Below are positions 52,967 to 62,541 of a DNA stretch of 64,000 nt, piece after piece. Source of the DNA: Agromyces bracchium (GTDB taxonomy: Bacteria; Actinomycetota; Actinomycetes; Actinomycetales; Microbacteriaceae); the NCBI RefSeq assembly GCF_009709675.1, contig NZ_WMLB01000003.1, positions 53,116 through 117,115 of the forward strand, given 5' to 3'. The translations under genes were made by a program, and so were the position numbers. The notes below the pieces were generated by a model. It saw only the letters and a list, made by a program, of their open reading frames with translations, was not told the origin of the DNA and did no database searches. How positions within the stretch are numbered: position 1 is the stretch's first letter; each line of letters begins with the position of its first letter.

Positions 52967-53728
52967 ATGCCGCGACCTGACGCCGGCGAGCCCGGGCTGC
53001 TGCACGCGCTCGCCACGCTCGACCACAGGGACGTGGACGCGCGAGAGCTGATGGACGACGCGGCGGCGGACCCCGACACGCTGGAACGCACCTTCCACCG
53101 GTTCGGGATCGTGAACCGCATCGTGTCGCGACCCGCGGCCGTGTACGAGGAGTGGGTGCGGCCGCGACTGGCGACCACCCATCGGGCGCGCCTGCTCGAC
53201 ATCGGCGTCGGCGGCGGCGACCTGCCGTTCCGCATCCTGCAGCTCGCGCGGCGCGACGGATTGCGTCTCGAGATCGTCGGCATCGACCCCGACGAACGCG
53301 CGGTCGCCGCGGCGTCGCGGTTCGAGGCGCCCGGGTTCCGGGCGCAGGTCGCCACGACCGCCGACCTCGTCGCCGAGGGGGAGACGTTCGACATCGTGTG
53401 GTCGAACCACGTGCTGCACCACCTCGGCGCCGCCGAGCTCGGCGCCCTGCTCGCCGACACCGAGCGGCTCGTCGCGCCGGGCGGCATCGGGGTGCACGGC
53501 GACATCGAGCGCAGCCGCGGTGCCTACCTCGGGTTCTGGGCGGCCACGCTGCCGTTCGCGTGGAACGTGTTCGCGGGCTCGTACATCCGGCCCGACGGGC
53601 TCACCTCGATCCGCCGCAGCCACACCGCGCCCGAGCTCGCGCGGGCCATCCCGCGCGGCTGGCGGGTCAAGCGCGGGTTCCCGTCGCGACTCGAACTGGT
53701 CTGGGGCAGCGAGATCCGCGATGACTGA
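52967..53728 (+). CDS. SAM-dependent methyltransferase of the PKS operon
   Basis: 253 residues, four bases after the PKS stop. SAM-binding motif LLDIGVGGGDLPFRIL, then LEIVGIDPDERAV, and post-motif DIVWSNHVLHHLGAAEL. The N-terminal HALATLDHRDVDARELMDDAAADPDTLERTF segment is common in such PKS-linked methyltransferases. In the S. griseus analogue a methyltransferase modifies the alkylresorcinol before hydroxylation; the same step is inferred here. Its stop codon overlaps the start of the monooxygenase by 8 bases. Confidence 0.88.
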   Translation: MPRPDAGEPGLLHALATLDHRDVDARELMDDAAADPDTLERTFHRFGIVNRIVSRPAAVYEEWVRPRLATTHRARLLDIGVGGGDLPFRILQLARRDGLRLEIVGIDPDERAVAAASRFEAPGFRAQVATTADLVAEGETFDIVWSNHVLHHLGAAELGALLADTERLVAPGGIGVHGDIERSRGAYLGFWAATLPFAWNVFAGSYIRPDGLTSIRRSHTAPELARAIPRGWRVKRGFPSRLELVWGSEIRDD

Positions 53729-54917
53729 GGCATCCGAGGCGGCGGCGCAGGCGACACCCGGGTCGGCGGCCGGCGACCAGCCGATGCACGACGTCGTCGT
53801 GGTCGGCGCGGGCGCCGTGGGGCTGCTGCTCGCGTGCCTGCTCGCCCGCCGCGGGCTCCGGGCCGTGGTGCTCGAGCGCCGGCACGCACCAGACCCGGCG
53901 GCCACGCCCTCCCGCGCGATCGGCATCCACCCGCCGGGGCTCCGCGCGCTCGCCGCCGCGGGCGTCGGCGACGAGGTGCGCCGCCGGGCCGTCGTCATCC
54001 GCGACGGCCGCGTCACGTGCGACGGTCGCACCCTCGGCCGGCTGAAGTTCCCGCGCTCCGGGCAGGTGCACTCCCTTCCCCAGCGCGAGGTCGAGGCGCT
54101 GCTCGAGGAGCGCCTCGACGAGGCCCGGACGGTGTCGCTGCACCGCGGAGTCGAGGTGACCGGCGTCACCGACCGCGGGACGCACCTCGTCGTGCATGCC
54201 ATGGATGACGGTTCGCCGCTACACCTCGCCGCGCGGTACGCGGTCGGCGCCGACGGCATCCGCAGCGGCATCCGCTCGCTCATCGGCGCGGACTGGACGC
54301 CGCGCCGCGGGCGCGCCTCGTACGTCATGTGCGACACGCGCGACGACACCGGCGCGCCCGAGACCGCGCTGCTGCACTTCGAGTCGGCCGGGGTCGTCGA
54401 GTCGTTCCCGATGCCCGGCGGACGGCGTCGGTGGGTGGCGCGCGTCCGTCGCGAGCCCGCCGTCCTCGACGCCGCCGCGGTCGCGACGATGGTCGAGGCG
54501 CGCACCGGTTCGACCTTCGACACGGATGCCGCGACCGCGCCGACCGCGTTCGAGGCCGCGCAGCACGTCGCCCACCCCATGGCGACGGGCCGCGTCGCGC
54601 TCGTCGGCGATGCCGCGCATGAGATCAGCCCGATCGGCGGGCAGGGCATGAACCTCGGATGGAGCGACGCCGTGCACCTCGACCGGGAGCTCGCCGCGGC
54701 GCTCGCCGCGGCCGCGCCGATCGACGTGTTCGCGGCCTACGACCGGTCGCGCCGGGCGGCCGCGCTGCGCGCCACGCGGCAGGCCGCGTTCAACATGCGC
54801 ATGGGCGCGCCAGCGACCGGCCTGCGACTGCGCACCCGCAACGCGGCCGTGCGCGTGCTCGGGCTGCCGGGGCTCCGCGGCGTGCTCGGCCGCGCGTTCA
54901 CGATGCAGTGGCTGTGA
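53721..54917 (+). CDS. FAD-dependent monooxygenase of the PKS operon
   Basis: 398 residues. The start is the ATG overlapping the end of the methyltransferase gene. FAD-binding motif VVVVGAGAVGLLLACLLARRGLRAVVLERR (about 27-56), the DG motif in AVGADGIRSGIRSLIG, and the second FAD motif VALVGDAAHEISPIGGQGMNLGWSDAVHL place it in the PHBH/group A hydroxylases. Such enzymes hydroxylate phenolic rings, fitting conversion of a methylated alkylresorcinol to a hydroquinone or quinone. Third gene of the SrsABC-like operon. Confidence 0.92.
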   Translation: MTEASEAAAQATPGSAAGDQPMHDVVVVGAGAVGLLLACLLARRGLRAVVLERRHAPDPAATPSRAIGIHPPGLRALAAAGVGDEVRRRAVVIRDGRVTCDGRTLGRLKFPRSGQVHSLPQREVEALLEERLDEARTVSLHRGVEVTGVTDRGTHLVVHAMDDGSPLHLAARYAVGADGIRSGIRSLIGADWTPRRGRASYVMCDTRDDTGAPETALLHFESAGVVESFPMPGGRRRWVARVRREPAVLDAAAVATMVEARTGSTFDTDAATAPTAFEAAQHVAHPMATGRVALVGDAAHEISPIGGQGMNLGWSDAVHLDRELAAALAAAAPIDVFAAYDRSRRAAALRATRQAAFNMRMGAPATGLRLRTRNAAVRVLGLPGLRGVLGRAFTMQWL

Positions 54918-54924
54918 CGCCGCG

Positions 54925-55416
54925 TCAGGCGGCGGCGCCGTCGTCCTCGTCCTCGGCGACCGCGTCCTCGGCGACCTCGGGCTCGAACGGGCTCAGCACG
55001 AAGATCGGGATCTCGCGGTCGGTCTTCGCCTGGTAGCCGTCGTAGTCGGGCCACACCTCGGTGGCGCGGGCCCACCAGGCGTCCTTCTCGGCGCCCGTGA
55101 CCTCGCGGGCCAGGTAGTCGCGCTTGTCCGCGCGGTCCTGGAGCTCGACGTGGGGCTGCTGCTTCATGTTGAAGTACCACGACGGGTGCTCGGGGTCGCC
55201 GCCCTGCGACGCGACCACCGCGTACTCGCCCTCGTGCTCGACGCGCATGAGCGCGGTCTTGCGCAGCTTCCCGCTCTTCGCGCCGACCGTGGTCAGCACG
55301 ATGACGGGGCGGCCGCGCAGCGAGTTCGCCTCGCGCCCCTCCGTCGCCTCGTAGGTCTCGGCCTGGTCGCGCGCCCACTTCGATGTGCTCGGCGCGTAGT
55401 CGCCCTGCAGCGGCAT
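54925..55416 (-). CDS. Deazaflavin (F420)-dependent nitroreductase-family protein
   Basis: 163 residues from the ATG with GAGGAGGAACGG upstream; a far longer frame to 56808 is only antisense to clpB. The Ddn-type split barrel shows [58 protein letters not shown] and [30 protein letters not shown]. Mycobacterial relatives use F420H2 to reduce nitroimidazoles and quinones. It ends in an acidic tail. It converges on the PKS operon with a 7-base gap, and a quinone substrate would fit that neighbour, which is speculative. Confidence 0.9.
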   Translation of the reverse strand: MPLQGDYAPSTSKWARDQAETYEATEGREANSLRGRPVIVLTTVGAKSGKLRKTALMRVEHEGEYAVVASQGGDPEHPSWYFNMKQQPHVELQDRADKRDYLAREVTGAEKDAWWARATEVWPDYDGYQAKTDREIPIFVLSPFEPEVAEDAVAEDEDDGAAA

Positions 55417-55509
55417 CCGTTCCTCCTCGTTCGGGTCCGTGCTCCACGGTAACGCGCGCGGCGCGCCCTCGATTCCCGTGGCATCCGGAATAGGGCTCAC
55501 GGTTCGCAA

Positions 55510-55530
55510 GTTGAGCGTAGTAGACTCAAC
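55510..55530. promoter_or_regulatory. HAIR-type operator of clpB
   Basis: GTTGAGC-N7-ACTCAAC matches the HAIR pattern with two mismatches in the left arm and one in the right. The right arm contains a TAGACT -10-like hexamer (55521-55526), so HspR binding would block clpB transcription. Confidence 0.85.
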
Positions 55531-55548
55531 TTTGTCGAAAGGAGCCCC

Positions 55549-57768
55549 GTGGCCAACATGCAGGGCGCGCCGAGCTCGCAGGAGGAGCAGAAGTCGGCGC
55601 TCGAACAGTACGGCGTCAACCTCACCGAGATCGCCCGGCAGGGCAAGCTCGATCCGGTCATCGGGCGCGATGCCGAGATCCGCCGCGTCAGCCAGGTGCT
55701 GACGCGCCGTACGAAGAACAACCCCGTACTCATCGGCGAGCCCGGCGTCGGCAAGACGGCCGTCGTCGAGGGGCTCGCGCAGCGCATCGTGGCCGGCGAC
55801 GTCGCCGACTCGCTGAAGGACAAGCAGCTCGTCGCGCTCGACATCTCCGCGCTCGTCGCGGGGGCGATGTACCGCGGCCAGTTCGAGGAGCGGCTGAAGG
55901 CCGTGCTCAAGGAGATCAACGACGCCGAGGGTCGCATCATCACGTTCGTCGACGAGCTGCACCTGCTCATGGGCGCGGGCGGCGGCGAGGGGTCGGTCGC
56001 GGCCTCGAACATGCTGAAGCCCATGCTCGCGCGCGGCGAGCTGCGCCTGATCGGCGCGACCACGCTCGACGAGTACCGCGAGTACGTCGAGAAGGACGCC
56101 GCGCTCGAGCGTCGCTTCCAGCAGGTGTTCGTCGGCGAGCCCAGCGTCGAGGACACGATCGCGATCCTCCGCGGGCTCAAGGGCCGCTACGAGGCGCACC
56201 ACGGCGTGACGATCACCGACGCCGCGCTCGTGGCCGCGGCTGCGCTGTCGAACCGGTACATCACCGCGCGGCAGCTGCCCGACAAGGCGATCGACCTCAT
56301 CGACGAGGCCATGAGCCGCCTCAAGATGGAGATCGACTCGAGCCCGGTCGAGATCGACCAGCTGAAGCGCCAGGTCGACCGGATGCGGCTCGAGGAGCTC
56401 GCCCTGAAGAAGGAGAAGGACGAGGCCTCGAAGGAGCGGCTCGAGCGCCTGCACGAGACCCTGCTCGAGAAGGAGCGCGACCTCGCGGCGCTCGAGGAGC
56501 GCTGGTCGCGCGAGCGGATGTCGCTGAACCGCGTCGGCGAGCTGAAGAAGCGCCTCGACGAGGCCATCACCGAGCGCGACCGCGCCATGCGCGAGGCCGA
56601 CTACGCCCGCGCGTCGAAGCTCGAGTACGAGACCATCGCGCAGCTCCAGCGCGACCTCGAGGCGGCCGAGCAGGCCGAGGAGGCGCCCGACGAGCCGCGC
56701 ATGGTCAACGAGCAGGTCACGGAAGAGGACATCGCCGCGGTCATCGCGCAGTGGACCGGCATCCCCGTCGGCCGGCTGATGCAGGGCGAGACCGAGAAGC
56801 TGCTGCACCTCGAGCAGGAGCTCGGCCGCCGCGTGATCGGCCAGCGCCGTGCGGTCGAGGCCGTCGCCGACGCCGTGCGTCGCGCACGGGCGGGCGTCTC
56901 AGACCCCGACCGGCCGACGGGGTCGTTCCTGTTCCTCGGCCCGACGGGCGTCGGCAAGACCGAGCTCGCCAAAGCGCTCGCGTCGGTGCTGTTCGACGAC
57001 GAGCACGCCATGGTGCGCATCGACATGTCGGAGTACGGCGAGAAGCACTCCGTCGCGCGCCTCGTCGGCGCCCCTCCCGGGTACATCGGCTACGAGCAGG
57101 GCGGCCAGCTCACCGAGGCCGTGCGCCGCCGCCCCTACTCGGTGATCCTGTTCGACGAGGTCGAGAAGGCGCACCCCGAGGTCTTCGACGTGCTCCTTCA
57201 AGTGCTCGACGACGGGCGGCTGACGGATGGCCAGGGCCGTACGGTCGACTTCCGGAACGTGATCCTCGTGCTCACCTCCAACCTCGGCTCGCAGTTCCTC
57301 ATCGACCCGACGCTCTCGTGGAGTGAGAAGGAGCAGGCGGTGATGGCCGCGGTGCGGCAGGCGTTCAAGCCCGAGTTCGTGAACCGCCTCGACGACCTCG
57401 TCGTCTTCTCGGCGCTCACGCACGAGGAGCTCGGCGAGATCGTGAACCTGTCCATCGACCGGCTCACGGCGCGCCTGCACGAGCGTCGGCTCGAGCTCGG
57501 CGTCACGCCCGACGCGCGCACGTGGCTCTCCGAGCGCGGGTACGACCCGTTGTTCGGGGCGCGCCCGCTGCGCCGCCTGATCCAGACCGAGGTCGCCGAT
57601 CGTCTCGCGCGTGCGCTGCTCGCGGGTGAGATCCGCGACGGCGACACGGTCGTCGTCGGCCTCGCCGACGACGGTGAGCACCTGTCGGTGACGCGTGCGC
57701 CCGAGCCGGGCGACGTGCCGGAGGGCGGCGACCACGACGTGATCGACGCGGAGATCATCGAGGAGTAG
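55549..57768 (+). CDS. clpB: Chaperone ClpB lacking the N-terminal domain
   Basis: 739 residues from the GTG after AAAGGAG. It starts directly at the linker before the first ATPase ([25 protein letters not shown]); the usual 140-150 residue substrate-binding N-domain is missing. First Walker A GEPGVGKT (about 63-70), the coiled-coil M domain (about 280-390), second Walker A GPTGVGKT (about 464-471), and a C-terminal acidic extension. The M domain identifies a disaggregase rather than ClpC/ClpA, working with DnaK. HspR control through the HAIR box is expected. No in-frame upstream sequence could restore the N-domain. Its 3' end overlaps the convergent MFS gene by 14 bases. Confidence 0.94.
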   Translation: MANMQGAPSSQEEQKSALEQYGVNLTEIARQGKLDPVIGRDAEIRRVSQVLTRRTKNNPVLIGEPGVGKTAVVEGLAQRIVAGDVADSLKDKQLVALDISALVAGAMYRGQFEERLKAVLKEINDAEGRIITFVDELHLLMGAGGGEGSVAASNMLKPMLARGELRLIGATTLDEYREYVEKDAALERRFQQVFVGEPSVEDTIAILRGLKGRYEAHHGVTITDAALVAAAALSNRYITARQLPDKAIDLIDEAMSRLKMEIDSSPVEIDQLKRQVDRMRLEELALKKEKDEASKERLERLHETLLEKERDLAALEERWSRERMSLNRVGELKKRLDEAITERDRAMREADYARASKLEYETIAQLQRDLEAAEQAEEAPDEPRMVNEQVTEEDIAAVIAQWTGIPVGRLMQGETEKLLHLEQELGRRVIGQRRAVEAVADAVRRARAGVSDPDRPTGSFLFLGPTGVGKTELAKALASVLFDDEHAMVRIDMSEYGEKHSVARLVGAPPGYIGYEQGGQLTEAVRRRPYSVILFDEVEKAHPEVFDVLLQVLDDGRLTDGQGRTVDFRNVILVLTSNLGSQFLIDPTLSWSEKEQAVMAAVRQAFKPEFVNRLDDLVVFSALTHEELGEIVNLSIDRLTARLHERRLELGVTPDARTWLSERGYDPLFGARPLRRLIQTEVADRLARALLAGEIRDGDTVVVGLADDGEHLSVTRAPEPGDVPEGGDHDVIDAEIIEE

Positions 57769-59089
57769 GCGGGTCCGTGAGGCCGGTCGCGGCCTCGGTG
57801 CCCGTCGCGGGCGCCGGGGCCGGCGCCGCGCTCGGCGACGGCTCCGTCACGCCGTTCGCCGTGGCCGAGACGTGGCGCTCGAGCGCGATCGCGAGCACGA
57901 TGATCGCGACGCAGCCGGCGACCATCGTCGCGATGTACCCCGCATCCCAGCCCTGGTCGAGGAGCAGCCCGGCGGCGATCGGGCCCGTGATGGCGCCGCC
58001 CTGGAAGGCCGCGGCGTTCACCGCGTTCACGCGGCCGCGGTTGCGGTCGGTCGCGAGGTCGTTGTACATCGCGGGCACCGTCGGCTGCAGCATGGTCTCG
58101 CCGAAGGCGAAGACGCCCATGAACGCGAGCACGCCGATCGCCGCGGCGAGCGAGCCCGGCAGCAGCCCGGTCGCGCCGAGGATCAGCCACGAGGCGGCCC
58201 AGACGAGCGCCATGACCTGCATCACGCGGGTTCGGCGGTGCCCCGAGATGAACCTGAGCACGGCGAACTGAAGCAGGACGATCACCGCCGTGTTGACCGC
58301 GAACGAGAAGCCGACGACCTGCGTGGAGACCCCGGAGACCTGACGGGCGAAGGCGGGGAAGCCGGCCTCCATCTGGCCGTAGCCGATGAACATCGCGATG
58401 AACGTGAGCAGGGTGAGCCAGAGGATCGCCGGGCGACGGAGGATCGCGCGGTAGCTCATCGCGCCGGCGTCGTCGGCCTGCTCGTCGCCGGCGCCCTGCG
58501 TGCGGACGCGTCGCAGCGGACCGAGCAGCAGCGCCATCGGGATGAGCTGGCTCGCCGCGTCGGCCAGGAAGATCGTCGTGAACGTCGCCGGGTCGTCGAC
58601 GTCGACGTAGAAGCCGCCGATGATGCCGCCCACGCCGATGCCCAGGTTGACGAGCGCGAAGTTGACGCCGAAGTACTGCTGTCGGATCTCGCCGTCGACG
58701 ACCGAGGCGATGAGCGCGTTGAACCCGGGCCAGGAGACGCCGAAGTTCACGCCCATGAGCACGAGCGCGACGGCCGCGACGGCGGGGTGCGTGGCGAAGG
58801 CGAGCAGGGCGCACCCCGCGATCATCGCCGTGAGCCCGACGAGCAGCACCGAGCGCGCGCCGTAGCGGTCGATGAGCGTGCCGCCCGGGCCCGTGACGGC
58901 GAGCGCGGTGATCGCGATCACGCTCATGAGCGCACCCGACAGGGCGAGGTCGAACCCGCGCACCTCGTGCAGGTAGATGATCGTGAACGGCAGCGTGAGC
59001 CCGCGCCCGAGCGTCTGGATGGCGACCGTCGACAGCAGCCACCGGCCCTCGGTGGGGAGCGCGTTCCAGAAGCCCGTCATTCCGGTCAC
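57755..59089 (-). CDS. MFS transporter (DHA1-like drug exporter)
   Basis: 444 residues from GTG; an ATG three codons later is the alternative. Twelve membrane helices; motif A between helices 2 and 3 reads [17 protein letters not shown] and the conserved helix 5 region is [43 protein letters not shown], typical of small-molecule exporters. CAGACT six bases before the GTG suggests a leaderless transcript. The 3' end overlaps clpB, so the two mRNAs are antisense at their ends. Confidence 0.88.
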   Translation of the reverse strand: MTGMTGFWNALPTEGRWLLSTVAIQTLGRGLTLPFTIIYLHEVRGFDLALSGALMSVIAITALAVTGPGGTLIDRYGARSVLLVGLTAMIAGCALLAFATHPAVAAVALVLMGVNFGVSWPGFNALIASVVDGEIRQQYFGVNFALVNLGIGVGGIIGGFYVDVDDPATFTTIFLADAASQLIPMALLLGPLRRVRTQGAGDEQADDAGAMSYRAILRRPAILWLTLLTFIAMFIGYGQMEAGFPAFARQVSGVSTQVVGFSFAVNTAVIVLLQFAVLRFISGHRRTRVMQVMALVWAASWLILGATGLLPGSLAAAIGVLAFMGVFAFGETMLQPTVPAMYNDLATDRNRGRVNAVNAAAFQGGAITGPIAAGLLLDQGWDAGYIATMVAGCVAIIVLAIALERHVSATANGVTEPSPSAAPAPAPATGTEAATGLTDPPTPR

Positions 59090-59095
59090 CAGTGC

Positions 59096-59101
59096 AGTCT
59101 G
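59096..59101 (-). promoter_or_regulatory. -10 box CAGACT, possible leaderless promoter of the MFS gene
   Basis: CAGACT lies six bases before the GTG at 59089. It fits NANNNT spacing though not a perfect TANNNT. Confidence 0.4.
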
Positions 59102-59181
59102 CCGCAGCCCGCCGACACGGCACGTCCCTGCCCGGATGTCGCGGCCGCGGCATCCGCCACCGGCCGTTCACCCGGGCGGCC

Positions 59182-59187
59182 TACGGT
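59182..59187 (+). promoter_or_regulatory. -10 box TACGGT, leaderless promoter of the carboxylesterase gene
   Basis: TACGGT is seven bases before the ATG at 59195 and no ribosome site is visible. Confidence 0.5.
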
Positions 59188-59194
59188 CGTCGGC

Positions 59195-60751
59195 ATGTCG
59201 CTGGGGGTGCGGACGGACGGACCGCTGATCGTCGAGCTCGACTCGGGAGCCGTCCGCGGGCGGCGGCGGCGCGGCACACGGCAGTGGCGAGGCATCCCGT
59301 ACGCCGCCGCGCCGGCCGGCGACCTGCGGTTCCGCGCGCCCGTGCCGGTCGCGCCCTGGGACGGCGTGCGCGACGCCGCGGCGTTCGGGCCCGTCGCGCC
59401 GCAGCACCGGCGCGGCCAGTTCCTCGGGGCCGCCGAGCACCTCGCCCGCAGCGAGGACTGCCTGCGCCTCAACGTCACCGCGCCGGACGACGACGGCGAC
59501 GACGGGCTCCGCCCGGTCATGGTGTTCGTGCACGGCGGCGCCTACAGCGTCGGCTCGGCCGCCGAGTACCCGAGGCAGGGCGAGCGGATGGCGCGCGAGC
59601 ACGGCGTCGTCTACGTCGGCATCGACTACCGGCTCGGTGCGCTCGGATGGCTCGACCTGCGCGCCTACTCACGGCCGGGGCATCCGTTCGAGGTGAACCT
59701 CGGCCTCCGCGATCAGGTCGCCGCGCTCGAGTGGGTCCGTCGCAACATCCGCGTGTTCGGCGGCGATCCCGACCGCGTCACCCTCTTCGGCGAGTCGTCG
59801 GGCGGCAACTCGGTGACGACGCTGCTCACGGTGCCCACGGCCGAGGGGCTGTTTTCGCGTGCGATCGCGCAGAGCTCGCCGGCGAACGCCGTCTACCCGC
59901 CCTCGGTCGCGCAACGATGGGCGGCCGAGTACGTGCGGATCCTCGCGCGGCTCGTCGACGACGACGACCTCGACAGCGAGGCGCCAGAGGATGCCGCGGC
60001 CATGCTCCGCGCCGCCGACGCCATGCGGCTGGCCGACGCGACGACCGAGCTCACCGTCCGCACGCCGGACGAGAACCCGGGCACGATCGCGCTCGCGCCC
60101 GTCATCGACGGCGAGTTCCTTCCGCGTCGCCCGCTCGACGCGTTCCGCGACGGGCTCGCGCACCGCGTGCCGCTGATCATCGGCACGAACGACCGCGAGG
60201 GCTCGCTGTTCGAGGGGCGGATCGACATCCTGCCGACCACGAAACCGCGGATCCGGGCAATCTTCGCCAACACCGCGAAGCGGTCGCGCAAGGCGATCAA
60301 GGCCCGCTACCCGGGGCTGCCCGAGCGCCGCGCGGCCGCCGACTTCGCGGGCGACTTCACCTTCTGGTTCCCGAGCCTGAAGGTCGCCGAGCGGCACTCC
60401 CGGTACGCGCCGACGTGGTGCTACCGGTTCGACGCGGCGCCGCGCGCGGCGCGGTGGCTCGGCCTCGATGCCACCCACGGACTCGAGCTCTTCGCCCTGT
60501 TCGAGAAGTTCGACACCCCGGTCGGCGCCGGGCTGACGCTGCTCGGCGGGCGGCGCATGTTCCGCGCGGTCGGGCGGCGGATGCAGGCGCACTGGGCCGG
60601 CCTCGCGGCATCCGGCGAACCCGGCCCCGACTGGCCGCGCTACGACGAGCTCCACCGTCGCACGCTCGTGTTCGACGCGGTCGACCGCGTCGTCGACGAC
60701 CCGCGGCGGAAGAAGCGCCGCGCGTGGCAGGAGTTCGTGCCGCACGTGTGA
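59195..60751 (+). CDS. Type B carboxylesterase/lipase
   Basis: 518 residues. The start is the ATG of MSLGVRTDGPLIVEL; the long frame upstream is antisense to the MFS gene. Landmarks of the alpha/beta-hydrolase type B family: RWRGIPYAAAPAGDLRF-like segment, SEDCLRLNV, oxyanion HGGAYSVGS, and nucleophile GESSGG (Ser about 201) in a FGGDPDRVTLFGESSGGNS block. The His and Glu/Asp of the triad are in the C-terminal half (ATHGLELFALF and EGSLFEG regions). No signal peptide. Substrates are probably aliphatic esters. Confidence 0.92.
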   Translation: MSLGVRTDGPLIVELDSGAVRGRRRRGTRQWRGIPYAAAPAGDLRFRAPVPVAPWDGVRDAAAFGPVAPQHRRGQFLGAAEHLARSEDCLRLNVTAPDDDGDDGLRPVMVFVHGGAYSVGSAAEYPRQGERMAREHGVVYVGIDYRLGALGWLDLRAYSRPGHPFEVNLGLRDQVAALEWVRRNIRVFGGDPDRVTLFGESSGGNSVTTLLTVPTAEGLFSRAIAQSSPANAVYPPSVAQRWAAEYVRILARLVDDDDLDSEAPEDAAAMLRAADAMRLADATTELTVRTPDENPGTIALAPVIDGEFLPRRPLDAFRDGLAHRVPLIIGTNDREGSLFEGRIDILPTTKPRIRAIFANTAKRSRKAIKARYPGLPERRAAADFAGDFTFWFPSLKVAERHSRYAPTWCYRFDAAPRAARWLGLDATHGLELFALFEKFDTPVGAGLTLLGGRRMFRAVGRRMQAHWAGLAASGEPGPDWPRYDELHRRTLVFDAVDRVVDDPRRKKRRAWQEFVPHV

Positions 60752-60778
60752 GCGCGCGTCTACATGAGGAGCCAGGCG

Positions 60779-60784
60779 TAGGCT
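60779..60784 (+). promoter_or_regulatory. -10 box TAGGCT, leaderless promoter of the dehydrogenase gene
   Basis: TAGGCT is seven bases before the ATG at 60792, with no ribosome site in between. Confidence 0.55.
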
Positions 60785-60791
60785 CGCGTGC

Positions 60792-61841
60792 ATGCTCGCC
60801 ACCGTGATCCACGCCGCCCGTGACATCCGCGTCGAAGAGGTGCCCGACCCCGAACTCTCGACGGGTGGCGACGCGATCGTGCGCGTCGTGGCCGCGTGCG
60901 TGTGCGGGTCCGATCTGTGGCCGTACCGCGGCGTGACGCCGACGCACGCGCCGCACCGCATCGGCCACGAGTTCGTCGGCGTGGTCGAGTCGGTCGGGCC
61001 GGAGGTCGCCGCGGTGAAGCCCGGCGACTTCGTGATCGCGCCGTTCTACGTGTGCGACGGCACGTGCGCGAACTGCCGGAACGGGGTCAGCACCTCGTGC
61101 CTCGCAGGCAGCTGGTGGGGCGGCGAGGATCGCGTGGGCGGCGTCGCCGACGGCGGCCAGGGCGAGCGTGTGCGCGTGCCGCTCGCCGACGGCACGCTCT
61201 TCGTGGTGCCCGGGCCCGTCGCCGATGACGAGGTGCCGGGGCTGCTCACCCTCTCCGACGTCATGGGAACCGGGCACCACGCTGCGGTGTCGGCGGGGGT
61301 CGGCCCGGGCGACTCGGTCGCGGTCGTGGGCGACGGGGCCGTCGGGCTCTGCGCGATCATCGCGGCGAAGCGGCTCGGAGCGACGACGATCATCGCCATG
61401 TCGCGGCATGCCGACCGGCAGGCGCTCGCGCGCGAGTTCGGCGCGACGCACGTCGTCGAGGAACGCGGGGACGAGGGCATCGCGCGCGTGAAGGAGCTCA
61501 CGGGCGGCATCGGCGCCGACCGCGTGCTCGAGTGCGTCGGCACGAAGGAGTCGATGGACCAGGCGCTCCGCTCGACCCGCCCGGGCGGCATGGTCGGCTA
61601 CGTCGGCGCACCGAACGGCGGGCCCGAGCTGCCCGTGCGCCCCATGTTCAACCGCAACGTCGGCGTGAACGGCGGCGTCGCGCCGGTGCGCGGGTACATC
61701 GAGGACCTGCTGCCCGACGTGCGCTCCGGCGCCATCCGCCCGGGACTGGTCTTCGATCTCGAGCTGCCGCTCGCGGAGGCCGCCGAGGCCTACGCCGCGA
61801 TGGACGAGCGCCGCGCGATCAAGGTGCTGCTCCGGCCGTGA
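60792..61841 (+). CDS. Zinc-dependent alcohol dehydrogenase family protein
   Basis: 349 residues. Medium-chain dehydrogenase features: catalytic-zinc ligands in ACVCGSDLWPY (Cys) and RIGHEFVG (His-Glu), the structural-zinc loop with CDGTCANCRNGVSTSCL, and the NAD(P)-binding VAVVGDGAVGLCAIIAAKRLGA (about 175-196). The loop holds four Cys in the expected order. Substrate is unknown; formaldehyde or threonine-type alcohols are possible. The 41-base gap after the esterase has its own leaderless-type promoter. Confidence 0.92.
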   Translation: MLATVIHAARDIRVEEVPDPELSTGGDAIVRVVAACVCGSDLWPYRGVTPTHAPHRIGHEFVGVVESVGPEVAAVKPGDFVIAPFYVCDGTCANCRNGVSTSCLAGSWWGGEDRVGGVADGGQGERVRVPLADGTLFVVPGPVADDEVPGLLTLSDVMGTGHHAAVSAGVGPGDSVAVVGDGAVGLCAIIAAKRLGATTIIAMSRHADRQALAREFGATHVVEERGDEGIARVKELTGGIGADRVLECVGTKESMDQALRSTRPGGMVGYVGAPNGGPELPVRPMFNRNVGVNGGVAPVRGYIEDLLPDVRSGAIRPGLVFDLELPLAEAAEAYAAMDERRAIKVLLRP

Positions 61842-61854
61842 TCATCCCAGCCCT

Positions 61855-61928
61855 CGCCGAGTGATACCGAACGCGCCGAGTGATACCGGCGGACCGGTCA
61901 CACTCGGCGCGAGCTGCATCACTCGGCG
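61855..61928. repeat. Nested inverted/direct repeats between convergent genes
   Basis: CGCCGAGTGATACCG occurs twice in direct orientation (61855-61869 and 61874-61888), followed by inverted versions ACTCGGCG (61902-61909) and ATCACTCGGCG (61918-61928). The arms can pair as an outer 11-bp and an inner 10-bp stem. The cluster fills the gap between the dehydrogenase and the convergent nitroreductase and may act as a two-way terminator or be a small repetitive element. Confidence 0.7.
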
Positions 61929-61953
61929 GGAGTAGCGGAGACGCGCGGCCCGG

Positions 61954-62541
61954 TCAGGCCGCTGCGATCACGATCTCGTCGAGCGGCTTGCGGCTGCGCG
62001 GGGCGACCTCGCGCTCGCGGAGCGGCTCGGGGAGGGCCGACGCGTCGCCGACCTTGCCGATCGCGGTGACCGAGACGACGTCGAGGCCCGCGCGCAGGCC
62101 GAACACCTCGGCGAGGCGGGCGGCGTCGAAACCGCCCATCTGGTGCGTGTGGAGACCGTCGTGCTGGGCCTGGAGCGACATGTATGCCACGGCCTGGCCG
62201 AGGTCGTACTTCGCCCACTGGCGCGCGGTGCCGGTCTCGTCGACGGTCTCGGCGACGTTCACCACGAGGGCCGCGGCCGAGTCGGCCCACGCCTGGTTGA
62301 AGCCCATGAGGGCGTCGTGGATGGCGGTGAACGCCTCGGTGCCGCGCCGGGCGACGATGAAGCGCCACGGCTGGACGTTGTTCGCCGACGGCGCCCAGCG
62401 GGCCGCCTCGAGGAGGGTGCGCAGGCTCTCCTCCGAGAGCTCGGCGGTCGGGTCGTACGCGCGCGGGCTCCAGCGCTCCACGAGGGGCGCGATGAGCGGC
62501 GCGTCGGTGGGGACGTGGCGCGAGGTGTCGACGAGGGTCAT
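61954..62541 (-). CDS. Nitroreductase-family protein (FMN oxidoreductase)
   Basis: 195 residues from the ATG with GGAAGG upstream; a start at 62601 would add 20 residues of no known pattern. The fold is indicated by LVERWSPRAYDPTAELSEESLRTLLEAARWAPSANNVQPWRFIVARRG at the N-terminus (FMN-binding Arg and Ser) and GQAVAYMSLQAQHDGLHTHQMGGFDAARLAEVFGL in the middle. It lacks the usual second helical excursion and is short. It reduces nitro compounds, quinones or enones with NAD(P)H. Confidence 0.88.
   Translation of the reverse strand: MTLVDTSRHVPTDAPLIAPLVERWSPRAYDPTAELSEESLRTLLEAARWAPSANNVQPWRFIVARRGTEAFTAIHDALMGFNQAWADSAAALVVNVAETVDETGTARQWAKYDLGQAVAYMSLQAQHDGLHTHQMGGFDAARLAEVFGLRAGLDVVSVTAIGKVGDASALPEPLREREVAPRSRKPLDEIVIAAA

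Noticed and set aside
54925..56808. 627-residue minus-strand protein
   Set aside because: Only its last 163 codons are real (the deazaflavin oxidoreductase, with its own ribosome site). The rest is antisense to clpB.
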